A stretch of 64,000 nt of DNA from the NCBI RefSeq assembly GCF_002797595.1, contig NZ_PGFE01000002.1, positions 310,001 through 374,000 on the forward strand, read 5' to 3'. Below are positions 26,017 through 32,996 of the stretch, piece by piece (positions within the stretch are counted from its first letter, which is position 1; every line of letters starts with the position of its first letter). The notes under the pieces are model-generated. The model did no database searches and had not been told where the DNA came from. It worked only from the letters and a program-made list of their open reading frames with translations. Source of the stretch: Sediminihabitans luteus. GTDB lineage: Bacteria; Actinomycetota; Actinomycetes; Actinomycetales; Cellulomonadaceae. Position numbers and translations under genes: made by a program.

Positions 26017-26370
26017 ATGAGCGAGACCACCGAGACCACGACCACGCACGGCGTGCTGCTGACCGACGTCGCCGCGGGCAAGGTCCGCAGCCTCCTCGAG
26101 CAGGAGGGCCGCGACGACCTGCGTCTGCGCGTCGCCGTCCAGCCCGGCGGCTGCTCGGGCCTGATCTACCAGCTCTACTTCGACGAGCGCGTGCTCGACG
26201 GCGACGCGCTTAAGGACTACGACGGCGTCGAGGTCGTCGTCGACAAGATGAGCGTCCCCTACCTCGAGGGCGCGACGATCGACTTCGCGGACACCATCGA
26301 GAAGCAGGGCTTCACGATCGACAACCCCAACGCGGGCAGCGCCTGCGCGTGCGGCGGCTCGTTCAGCTGA
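26017..26370 (+). CDS. erpA: ErpA/HesB-type iron-sulfur cluster insertion protein
   Basis: A 117-residue A-type Fe-S carrier that delivers clusters to apoproteins. The three conserved cysteines are present: one in VQPGGCSGLIYQLYF and two in the C-terminal SACACGG. GVLLTDVAAGKVRSLLEQEG is the usual N-terminal strand-helix. ATG 26017 has GGAG six bases upstream and is preferred to ATG 26011. The symbol is by homology; actinobacterial A-type proteins are single copies that could equally be called IscA-like. The 192-base gap before it holds a direct repeat of CCCCGGGACGGTGG (25826 and 25869). A perfect hairpin follows the stop. Confidence 0.92.
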   Translation: MSETTETTTTHGVLLTDVAAGKVRSLLEQEGRDDLRLRVAVQPGGCSGLIYQLYFDERVLDGDALKDYDGVEVVVDKMSVPYLEGATIDFADTIEKQGFTIDNPNAGSACACGGSFS

Positions 26371-26391
26371 CGGCTCTCCAGCATCGCCTCG

Positions 26392-26421
26392 AAGGCCCCG
26401 GTCCCCACGGACCGGGGCCTT
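26392..26421 (+). terminator. Terminator after erpA
   Basis: AAGGCCCCGGTCC (26392-26404) and GGACCGGGGCCTT (26409-26421) form a perfect 13-bp stem with a 4-base loop, 22 bases past the erpA stop, followed by TCGTCGTC. This is a typical intrinsic-terminator shape for a high-GC genome. Confidence 0.85.
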
Positions 26422-26442
26422 CGTCGTCACCGGGCCGTCGTC

Positions 26443-26515
26443 GTCACCAGTGCCTTCCTCGTCACCAGTGCCTTCCTCGTCACCAGAGATGTCCTCGTCA
26501 CCGGTGCCTTCCTTC
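26443..26515 (+). repeat. 18-bp tandem repeats between erpA and the TusA-like gene
   Basis: GTCACCAGTGCCTTCCTC is perfectly repeated at 26443 and 26461, followed by diverged units at 26479 and 26497 (the latter 19 bp); partial units flank both sides (from 26426 and to about 26533). The array lies between the convergent 3' ends of erpA and the TusA-like gene. Confidence 0.85.
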
Positions 26516-26544
26516 GTCACCGAGCCCGACGACGGTGCGTCATC

Positions 26545-26856
26545 TCACTGAGCACCGCCCAGCCGCACGGTCACGGACCAGACCCGCGTCCCGTCGTCCG
26601 CGGCCGACTCGTCCGTGGCAACGAACGCGTGGCCGCGCATGCGGGCCCAGGCGGGCACGTCGTGGCGGGCGGCGGGGTCGGTCGACAGGACGCTGAGCAT
26701 CGTGCCCGGCGCGGCGTCGCGTGCTGCGGCCGCGAGCCGGATGACGGGTATCGGGCAGCGCAGGCCTCGCGCGTCGACCACGACGTCGGCCGCGATCTCG
26801 GCGTGGACGTCGGCCGTGTCGGCGGGGGAGTGGCCGCCGGCGTCGGGCGTGCTCAC
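26545..26856 (-). CDS. TusA/SirA-like sulfur carrier
   Basis: A 103-residue protein whose core is VVVDARGLRCPIPVIRLAAA, the TusA-family C-P-x-P motif with the persulfide-carrying cysteine at C34. The remainder (MLSVLSTDPAARHDVPAWAR, then HAFVATDE) matches the two-layer TusA fold. The N-terminal ~22 residues are an extra polar tail. TusA proteins accept sulfur from a cysteine desulfurase and pass it to tRNA thiolation, molybdopterin or other pathways. Its GTG overlaps the stop of the NifS-like gene (GTGA), so the two are translationally coupled, supporting a donor/acceptor pair. The odd active site of that partner makes the sulfur source uncertain. Confidence 0.88.
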   Translation of the reverse strand: MSTPDAGGHSPADTADVHAEIAADVVVDARGLRCPIPVIRLAAAARDAAPGTMLSVLSTDPAARHDVPAWARMRGHAFVATDESAADDGTRVWSVTVRLGGAQ

Positions 26857-28109
26857 AGGCCCTCGACCCCCAGAGCGCTGCGCACGCGCGCGACCGCGCC
26901 CGGCAGCACGGCACAGAACCGCTCGACGTCCTGCGACGTGGTCGAGCGGTCGAGCGCGATCCGCACGTTGCCGTGCGTGAGCACGCCCATCGCCGCGAGC
27001 ACGTGGCTCGGCTCGAGCGTGCTCGCGGTGCAGGCCGACCCCGAGCCGACGGCAAACCCGGCGCGGTCGAGCTCGCCCACGAGCGCCTCGCCGTCGACGT
27101 ACAGGCACGAGAACGTCACGACGTGGGGGAGCCGGGCGTCCGGGTCTCCCACGACCTCGGTGTCAGGGACCGACGCGGCCGCGCCGCGGATCCGGTCGAC
27201 CAGCTCCCGGCGGCGTGCGTCCTGGGCCGCGCGGTCGGCGAGCGTCGCCTCGAGCGTCACCGCGGCGGCGAACGCCGCGGGCACGCTCACCCCGCCGGGG
27301 AACCAGGGGTCGGCGTCCTCGGGCCAGGTCGCGCGCCACCGCACGCGCGGGCGCACGGCGAGCACGCCGACCCCGGGGACCGAGCCCCAGTCGGCGGGGT
27401 CCGCCGCGAGGACGTCCCACGCGCCGTCGACCGGCGAGTGCCCGAGGCTCGCGCCGGCGTCGACCAGGAGGGGGACGCCGGCGGCACGGGCCGCCTCAGC
27501 GGCCTCGGCGACCGGCTGGAGGGTGCCCACCTCGCCGTTGGCATGCTGGAGCGCGGCGAGCGCGACGCCCGGGGACGTGAGGGCCGCGACGAACGCCGGC
27601 AGGTCGACGCGGCCGGTCGCGTCGACGCGGACCTTCTCGACCGCGCCCGCCTCCACGGTGCCCGCCTCGACGCAGCCCGCACCGGCGGAGCGCCCGTCGG
27701 CAGCCCGCGCCTCGGTCGCGGGGGAGACCCCGGGCAGGGGTGCGGCCGCGGCGTTCAGGACCGCCGCGCGCTCGACCGCGGACGCCACGACCCGGTCGCC
27801 TGCGCGTCGGCGACCCGACCGCACCGCGGAGACCGCGGCGTGCAGCACGGCGGTGTGCGACGGCGCGAGATGCACGTCCTCGGTGCGCGCCCCGAGCCCT
27901 GCGGCGATCGACTCGCGGGCGGCGTCGAGCAGTCGGCGCGCACGTCGTCCTTCGCTGTGCAGACGACGCGGGTCCGCCCACCCGTCGTCGAGCGCCTGGA
28001 GGTAGGCCTGCCGCGCCAGCGGGTGCAGGACGGCGGCACCAGCGTTGTCGAGGTGGACGCGCCGCCCGCCGTCCTCGGGCGACGCAGGGCCCGGCGTGGT
28101 CTCGGTCAC
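26853..28109 (-). CDS. NifS-like class V aminotransferase-fold protein lacking the PLP lysine
   Basis: A 418-residue protein from GTG 28109 with GGAGG upstream. The class V (cysteine desulfurase) scaffold is clear: HLDNAGAAVLHPLA at ~19, LQHANGEVGTLQPV at ~188, LLVDAGASLGHSPVDGAWDV at ~214, and GSGSACTASTLEPSHVLAAMG with the active-site cysteine C360. But where desulfurases have S-x-H-K with the PLP lysine, this protein reads AADPADWGS, with D240 at the lysine position and A239 at the histidine. The PLP-contacting Gln is also replaced (A220). The whole protein has a single lysine, K159. It therefore cannot form the normal internal aldimine. It may be a non-catalytic sulfur-handling partner of the coupled TusA-like protein, or an enzyme with new chemistry. 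Divergent from ctaC. Confidence 0.8.
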   Translation of the reverse strand: MTETTPGPASPEDGGRRVHLDNAGAAVLHPLARQAYLQALDDGWADPRRLHSEGRRARRLLDAARESIAAGLGARTEDVHLAPSHTAVLHAAVSAVRSGRRRAGDRVVASAVERAAVLNAAAAPLPGVSPATEARAADGRSAGAGCVEAGTVEAGAVEKVRVDATGRVDLPAFVAALTSPGVALAALQHANGEVGTLQPVAEAAEAARAAGVPLLVDAGASLGHSPVDGAWDVLAADPADWGSVPGVGVLAVRPRVRWRATWPEDADPWFPGGVSVPAAFAAAVTLEATLADRAAQDARRRELVDRIRGAAASVPDTEVVGDPDARLPHVVTFSCLYVDGEALVGELDRAGFAVGSGSACTASTLEPSHVLAAMGVLTHGNVRIALDRSTTSQDVERFCAVLPGAVARVRSALGVEGL

Positions 28110-28495
28110 AGGTCCTCCGAAAGGTCGCAGGTCGGGCGGGGCGCGGCCCCGTGCGGGCGGTCGGGACGGGTCGGTGCTCGGGCGGCGGTCCGACGAGCCG
28201 CGCGCTGGTGCGCCCCGCGGGGCGTCGTCGGTCGGGTGCGCCCGACGGCGTCGCGCCGCCCCCACGCTATCGGTTTGCGGCAGGCTGGGCTGTTATCTGA
28301 CACTCGTGCGGAGCGTGTGGCGAAGATGCGCCACGGGTGCGGCGAATGTGACCTGGACCTGGCGCTCGGACGGCGCTTCCGGCGTCGCGGACCCGAATCC
28401 CGCGCTAGGCTTCGTGTGTCGAGGACGAAGGTTCTGCGTGGAACTCGTGGAGACGAGTCGCTCCCCACGTCAGGACGTGACGTGAAAGGCGCCCC
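28110..28495. other. Divergent intergenic region, NifS-like gene / ctaC
   Basis: 386 bases between divergent starts. The left half is GC-rich and holds the ribosome site of the NifS-like gene. The right half is less GC-rich and probably carries the ctaC promoter; TAGGCT at 28406-28411 is a possible -10 box but I see no convincing -35 partner. AAAGG at 28485-28489 is the likely ctaC ribosome site. No ORF here looks coding. Confidence 0.5.
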
Positions 28496-29428
28496 TTGCG
28501 TTCGCATCCCCCTAGCCGCACCCGGCTCGCACTCCTGTCGACGGCAGTCGCCGTCGGTGGTGCAGTGCTGCTCTCCGGTTGTGCCAACGAGTCCGTCCAG
28601 CGTGGCTTCCTGCCCGGGTACGACACGGAGGTGACCAACCAGACCGCCCGCATCACCGACCTGTGGGTCGGTGCCTGGGAGGCGGCTCTCGTGGTCGGCC
28701 TCATCACGTGGGGCCTGATGCTGTGGTGCATCACCGTGTACCGCAAGCGCAAGGACGACCACCAGCTGCCCGTCCAGACGCGGTACCACATGCCGCTCGA
28801 GATCATGTACACGGCCGTGCCGACCATCATGATCCTCGTGCTGTTCCAGTTCACCCACCGGGACATGACCGAGATCCAGGACACGTCGGCCGAGCCGGAC
28901 GTGAACATCCAGGTCATCGGCAAGCAGTGGAGCTGGGACTTCAACTACGAGGACGACGACGTCTACGACGTCGGCCGCCAGGAGTCCGACCCGGGCTCGC
29001 TCGGCACGGCCGACCAGATCGACGCCGCGCCCGGGACGTCGGACACGCTCCCGACGCTCTACCTGCCCGTGAACAAGCGCGTCGAGTTCACGCTCAACTC
29101 GCGCGACGTCATCCACTCGTTCTGGATCCCCGCGTTCCTCTACAAGCAGGACATGGTGCCGGGACGCACGAACACGTTCCAGGTCGTCCCCACGCGTGAG
29201 GGCGTCTACGCCGGCAAGTGCGCCGAGCTCTGCGGCGAGTTCCACTCGGGCATGCTCTTCAACGTCGCCGTCGTCTCCGAGGAGGAGTACGAGCAGCACA
29301 TGCAGGAGCTGCGCGACGCCGGCCAGGACGGGCAGATCCCGGTCGAAGGATTCAGCCGACTGCAGCACGAGCCCGAGACGCCCGCCGTCGAGGACTCCGC
29401 CGCGGACAGCACGGAAGGTGAGCACTGA
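28496..29428 (+). CDS. ctaC: Cytochrome c oxidase subunit II (lipoprotein)
   Basis: A 310-residue subunit of the aa3 oxidase that receives electrons through its CuA centre. The N-terminus is a lipoprotein signal peptide ending in the lipobox LLSGC. Two helices follow ([20 protein letters not shown] and the segment [19 protein letters not shown]), then the extracytoplasmic cupredoxin domain with [12 protein letters not shown] and the CuA ligands in the late [12 protein letters not shown]. The start is a rare TTG at 28496 with AAAGG seven bases upstream; it gives the best signal peptide. The C-terminal tail is acidic. First gene of ctaC-ctaD-ctaF, with a TGATG junction to ctaD. Confidence 0.96.
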   Translation: MRSHPPSRTRLALLSTAVAVGGAVLLSGCANESVQRGFLPGYDTEVTNQTARITDLWVGAWEAALVVGLITWGLMLWCITVYRKRKDDHQLPVQTRYHMPLEIMYTAVPTIMILVLFQFTHRDMTEIQDTSAEPDVNIQVIGKQWSWDFNYEDDDVYDVGRQESDPGSLGTADQIDAAPGTSDTLPTLYLPVNKRVEFTLNSRDVIHSFWIPAFLYKQDMVPGRTNTFQVVPTREGVYAGKCAELCGEFHSGMLFNVAVVSEEEYEQHMQELRDAGQDGQIPVEGFSRLQHEPETPAVEDSAADSTEGEH

Positions 29429-31251
29429 TGGTCGCGCAGGCCGAAGTCGTCCCCGGTCTGGCCCCCAAGCGCCAGACCCTCGGTCGCACCGTGATCAAGT
29501 GGGTCACGTCGACCGACCACAAGACGATCGGGTACATGTACCTGATCACGTCGTTCATCTTCTTCTGCATCGGCGGCCTCATGGCCCTGGTGATCCGGGC
29601 CGAGCTCTTCGAGCCCGGGATCCAGCTCGTGCAGAACAAGGACCAGTACAACCAGCTGTTCACGATGCACGGCACGATCATGCTGCTGCTCTTCGCGACG
29701 CCGCTGTTCGCCGGCTTCGCCAACGTGATCATGCCGCTGCAGATCGGCGCGCCCGACGTCGCGTTCCCGCGACTGAACATGTTCGCGTACTGGCTCTACC
29801 TCTTCGGCGGGCTCATCGCCTCGGCCGGGTTCTTCACCCCGCAGGGTGCCGCGTCGTTCGGATGGTTCGCGTACGCGCCGCTGTCGAACACCACGTTCTC
29901 CCCAGGCCTCGGCGGTGACCTCTGGGTCTTCGGCCTCGCGCTCGGTGGCTTCGGCACGATCCTCGGTGCGGTCAACTTCATCACGACCATCATCACGATG
30001 CGCGCCCCCGGCATGACGATGTTCCGCATGCCGATCTTCACCTGGAACGTCCTCGTCACGAGCCTCCTCGTGCTCATGGCGTTCCCCCCGCTCGCCGCCG
30101 CGCTGTTCGCGCTCGGCGCGGACCGCCAGCTCGGCGCGCAGGTGTTCAACCCCGAGAACGGTGGGGCCATCCTCTGGCAGCACCTGTTCTGGTTCTTCGG
30201 GCACCCCGAGGTGTACATCATCGCGCTGCCGTTCTTCGGCATCGTGTCCGAGATCTTCCCGGTCTTCAGCCGCAAGCCGATCTTCGGGTACAAGACGCTC
30301 ATCTACGCGACGATCGCGATCGCGGCCCTCTCGGTGACCGTGTGGGCGCACCACATGTACGTCACGGGCGCGGTGCTGCTGCCGTTCTTCGCCTTCATGA
30401 CCATGCTCATCGCCATCCCGACCGGTGTGAAGTTCTTCAACTGGATCGGCACGATGTGGCGCGGCAAGCTCACGTTCGAGACCCCCATGCTCTGGAGCAT
30501 CGGGTTCCTCGTGACCTTCCTCTTCGGTGGTCTGACCGGCATCATCCTGTCGAGCCCCGCGCTCGACTTCCACCTGTCGGACTCGTACTTCGTCGTCGCG
30601 CACTTCCACTACGTGGTGTTCGGCACGGTCGTGTTCGCGATGTTCGCGGGCTTCTACTTCTGGTGGCCCAAGATGACCGGGCGCATGCTCAACGAGCGCC
30701 TCGGCAAGATCCACTTCTGGATGCTCTTCGTCGGGTTCCACACGACGTTCCTCATCCAGCACTGGCTCGGTGTCGAGGGCATGCCGCGTCGCTACGCCGA
30801 CTACGCGAACGAGGGCTTCACCTGGGAGAACCAGCTGTCGACCATCGGTGCGTTCCTGCTCGCCGCCTCGACGCTGCCGTTCTTCTGGAACGTGTACACC
30901 ACGTGGCGCAACGCGCCCAAGGTCACGGTCGACGACCCGTGGGGCTACAGCCGCTCGCTCGAGTGGGCCACGTCCTGCCCGCCGCCGCGCCACAACTTCG
31001 TGTCGCTGCCGCGGATCCGTTCCGAGTCGCCGGCGTTCGACCTGCATCACCCCGAGGTCGCGGCCATGGACCACGCGCAGACCGACCCGGGCATCCTCGA
31101 GCAGATCTACGGTGAGGCAGACCGCCGCGGCGAGAAGGCCGTCGCGATCGACCGGGTCACGTCGACCGATGACGAGCCTCGCGCCGACTCGAGCAGCGCC
31201 ACGATCATCGACGACCAGACCGACGCGTCGGGCCAGGAGGGCACCAAGTGA
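29428..31251 (+). CDS. ctaD: Cytochrome c oxidase subunit I
   Basis: A 607-residue catalytic subunit of the aa3-type oxidase that reduces O2 to water and pumps protons. Twelve helices are visible. Heme and copper ligands can be placed: [14 protein letters not shown] (heme a), [20 protein letters not shown] with the CuB His cross-linked to Tyr and the proton-channel Glu, VWAHHMY (CuB His pair) and [15 protein letters not shown] (heme a3 and heme a His). The cytoplasmic C-terminus carries the extra ~60 polar residues common in actinobacteria. Starts one base into the ctaC stop and ends in a GTGA overlap with ctaF. Confidence 0.98.
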   Translation: MVAQAEVVPGLAPKRQTLGRTVIKWVTSTDHKTIGYMYLITSFIFFCIGGLMALVIRAELFEPGIQLVQNKDQYNQLFTMHGTIMLLLFATPLFAGFANVIMPLQIGAPDVAFPRLNMFAYWLYLFGGLIASAGFFTPQGAASFGWFAYAPLSNTTFSPGLGGDLWVFGLALGGFGTILGAVNFITTIITMRAPGMTMFRMPIFTWNVLVTSLLVLMAFPPLAAALFALGADRQLGAQVFNPENGGAILWQHLFWFFGHPEVYIIALPFFGIVSEIFPVFSRKPIFGYKTLIYATIAIAALSVTVWAHHMYVTGAVLLPFFAFMTMLIAIPTGVKFFNWIGTMWRGKLTFETPMLWSIGFLVTFLFGGLTGIILSSPALDFHLSDSYFVVAHFHYVVFGTVVFAMFAGFYFWWPKMTGRMLNERLGKIHFWMLFVGFHTTFLIQHWLGVEGMPRRYADYANEGFTWENQLSTIGAFLLAASTLPFFWNVYTTWRNAPKVTVDDPWGYSRSLEWATSCPPPRHNFVSLPRIRSESPAFDLHHPEVAAMDHAQTDPGILEQIYGEADRRGEKAVAIDRVTSTDDEPRADSSSATIIDDQTDASGQEGTK

Positions 31252-31649
31252 AGACCGAGATCAAGTTCTTCCTGTTCCTCGCCCCCTTCTTCGTCCTCAT
31301 GGGCCTGATCTACGGGTTCTGGACGGACTGGCAGGAGCCCGTAGGCCCCTTCGGGATCCTCCTCTCGGGTGCGCTCGTCGCGATGGTCGGCGCCTACCTG
31401 TCGCTCACCGCGCGTCGCATCGACGACCGTCCCGAGGACGACCCCGAGGGCCTGATCGAGCAAGGTGCCGGCGACCAGGGCGTCTACGCCCCGTGGAGCT
31501 GGTGGCCGCTGGCGATCGGTGCGACCGCCGCGATCGTGTTCGCCTCGCTGGCGATCGGCTGGTGGCTCTTCTACATCGGTGCGGCGCTCGGCGTCGTCGC
31601 CCTCGTGGGCTGGGTCATGGAGTTCTCCCGCGGGCAGCACGCTCACTGA
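31248..31649 (+). CDS. ctaF: Cytochrome c oxidase subunit IV, actinobacterial type
   Basis: A 133-residue membrane subunit with four helices: [41 protein letters not shown], and a tight pair [20 protein letters not shown] / [20 protein letters not shown]. The acidic loop [19 protein letters not shown] and the order after ctaD identify it as CtaF, a subunit of the bcc-aa3 supercomplex specific to actinobacteria. GTG start overlaps the ctaD stop. A long hairpin follows the stop. Confidence 0.94.
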   Translation: MKTEIKFFLFLAPFFVLMGLIYGFWTDWQEPVGPFGILLSGALVAMVGAYLSLTARRIDDRPEDDPEGLIEQGAGDQGVYAPWSWWPLAIGATAAIVFASLAIGWWLFYIGAALGVVALVGWVMEFSRGQHAH

Positions 31650-31664
31650 TCGTGTAGCTCGTCC

Positions 31665-31717
31665 GACGACGGTCCCCGTCGCCCCCGGAACACCGGGTGG
31701 CGGCGGGGACCGTCGTC
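31665..31717 (+). terminator. Terminator after ctaCDF
   Basis: GACGACGGTCCCCG (31665-31678) pairs with CGGGGACCGTCGTC (31704-31717), a 14-bp perfect stem; a smaller CCCGG-AACA-CCGGG hairpin sits in the loop. It begins 15 bases after the ctaF stop and should end the oxidase transcript. Confidence 0.8.
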
Positions 31718-31740
31718 GTCGTGGACCGGACACCGCGATC

Positions 31741-31785
31741 CTCGGGTGCCTCGGGTGCCTCGGGTGCCTCGGGTGCCTCGGGTGC
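31741..31785 (+). repeat. Five perfect 9-bp tandem repeats
   Basis: CTCGGGTGC is repeated five times without a mismatch from 31741. It lies just beyond the ctaCDF terminator in a gap with no convincing gene. Confidence 0.95.
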
Positions 31786-32116
31786 CTGCGCGCCTACGGG
31801 CCGCCCACGAGAGGCACACAAGCCTGCATCACCGACTGCATCACAGGTCGTCCTGACCGCCTGCATGACCGCCTGCCGACCGCGAGTGCCATCATGCCTG
31901 TGTGCCTACTGCTGCGCATGCCCACGAGCCCGTCCGGCCGCCCGATCGCACACGCTCTCCGCCTGGGTGCATGCTGCGCTCCGCGTGGACGTGCCGTCGC
32001 CGCACGAGGTGGCGGCCGGATCGCTGGGGCGGCGATGGCGCCTGCGTACACCGGGAGGCAGAACGATGCCCTCAGGGTCAGGGCTGCCCTTCGAGTGCCC
32101 GGGGAAGGACGCGGAA
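31786..32116. other. Non-coding stretch between ctaF and sodA
   Basis: The full gap between ctaF and sodA is 538 bases. Apart from two hairpins and the 9-bp repeat, it holds several overlapping open frames (for example 31697-32287 plus strand) rich in Cys, Arg, Pro and Ser, with codon choice unlike neighbouring genes and no family likeness. Short degenerate repeats of GCCTGCATSACC occur around 31824-31880. I regard it as non-coding or the remains of a decayed gene; a small RNA cannot be excluded. Confidence 0.5.
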
Positions 32117-32155
32117 GAGCCCGCCAGCAAGCCTGGAAGGCGTGCTGACGGGCTC
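32117..32155 (-). terminator. Terminator after sodA
   Basis: GAGCCCGCCAGCA (32117-32129) and TGCTGACGGGCTC (32143-32155) form a 13-bp stem with one mismatch and a 13-base loop. It lies 32 bases past the sodA stop on the minus strand and is the likely end of that transcript. Confidence 0.7.
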
Positions 32156-32187
32156 GTCAGGTGGCCGCCGAGGCAGCCACAGGGAAA

Positions 32188-32811
32188 TCAGGCGGGGACG
32201 ATGAGCCCGGCCGTCTGCGTGCGCGCACGGGCGAAGCGCTCGCCCGCGTCGTTCCAGTTGACGACGTTCCACCAGGCGGAGACGTAGTCGGCGCGGACGT
32301 TCTTGTAGTCCAGGTAGTACGCGTGCTCCCAGCAGTCGAGCAGGACGATCGGCACGAGGCCGAGCGCGATGTTGCCCTGCTGGTCGTAGAGCTGGACGAT
32401 GATGAGCTTCTGGCCGATCGAGTCCCAGGCGAGGATCGCCCAGCCGGAGCCCTGCACGCCGGCGGCGACCGCCGCGAAGTGCTTCTTGAACGCCTCGAAC
32501 GAGCCGAAGTCCTCGTCGATGGCCGCAGCGAGGTCACCCGCGGGCTCGCCACCCTCGGGGGAGAGGTTGGCCCAGAAGACGGAGTGGTTGACGTGACCGC
32601 CGAGGTTGAACGCGAGGTTCTTCTCGTGCAGGTTCACGGCCGCGAGGTCACCGGACTCACGGGCCTCGGCGAGCTTCTCGAGCGCCGTGTTGGCACCCGT
32701 CACGTAGGCCTGGTGGTGCTTGGAGTGGTGCAGCTCCATGATCTGGCCGGAGATGTGGGGCTCGAGCGCGCCGTAGTCGAAGGTCAGGTCGGGGAGCGTG
32801 TAGACAGCCAT
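32188..32811 (-). CDS. sodA: Superoxide dismutase, Mn/Fe family
   Basis: A 207-residue cytoplasmic enzyme that converts superoxide to hydrogen peroxide and oxygen. The four metal ligands are H28 ([10 protein letters not shown]), H76 ([10 protein letters not shown]), D159 and H163 ([11 protein letters not shown]). The Gly-Gly before the second His and a Gln in LYDQQGN favour the Mn-type or cambialistic class. ATG 32811 has GGAGG eight bases upstream. It sits alone between the two converging halves of the respiratory locus with its own hairpins on both sides, so it is probably a single-gene transcript. Confidence 0.96.
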   Translation of the reverse strand: MAVYTLPDLTFDYGALEPHISGQIMELHHSKHHQAYVTGANTALEKLAEARESGDLAAVNLHEKNLAFNLGGHVNHSVFWANLSPEGGEPAGDLAAAIDEDFGSFEAFKKHFAAVAAGVQGSGWAILAWDSIGQKLIIVQLYDQQGNIALGLVPIVLLDCWEHAYYLDYKNVRADYVSAWWNVVNWNDAGERFARARTQTAGLIVPA

Positions 32812-32832
32812 GCGGTGTTCCTCCTGGGTCGG

Positions 32833-32851
32833 GCCGGCAGCGGCTGCCGGC
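32833..32851 (-). promoter_or_regulatory. Inverted repeat in the sodA leader
   Basis: GCCGGCAG and CTGCCGGC flank a 3-base centre (CGG), 21 bases upstream of the sodA ATG and just before its ribosome site. It could be a regulator operator or an RNA hairpin controlling translation. No regulator can be named. Confidence 0.4.
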
Positions 32852-32909
32852 GTTGTGCTCTACGGGCTCGGGCTCGAAGGCCCGGGTGCGCCGTGAGGTA
32901 TGACGCAGA

Positions 32910-32953
32910 TGGCCCGCGAGGGCGGCCCCGGACGGGACTGCTCTCGCGGGCCA
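32910..32953 (-). terminator. Terminator after the ctaE-qcrCAB operon
   Basis: TGGCCCGCGAG (32910-32920) and CTCGCGGGCCA (32943-32953) form a perfect 11-bp stem around a 22-base loop, 43 bases past the qcrB stop on the minus strand and upstream of sodA. Confidence 0.7.
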
Positions 32954-32996
32954 CCTGACTACTGTGCAGGACCAGCTGCGAACTCGCGCGACGGGC

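Noticed and set aside
18242-26533. Tandem repeats considered as CRISPR arrays
   Set aside because: Units are 16-18 bp without unique spacers and there are no cas genes, so these are simple tandem duplications.
31697-32287. A 196-codon plus-strand frame starting in the ctaF terminator
   Set aside because: Begins in a hairpin, encodes GAS repeats from the 9-bp array, is Cys/Arg-rich and runs into the sodA gene; codon use is unlike real genes here.
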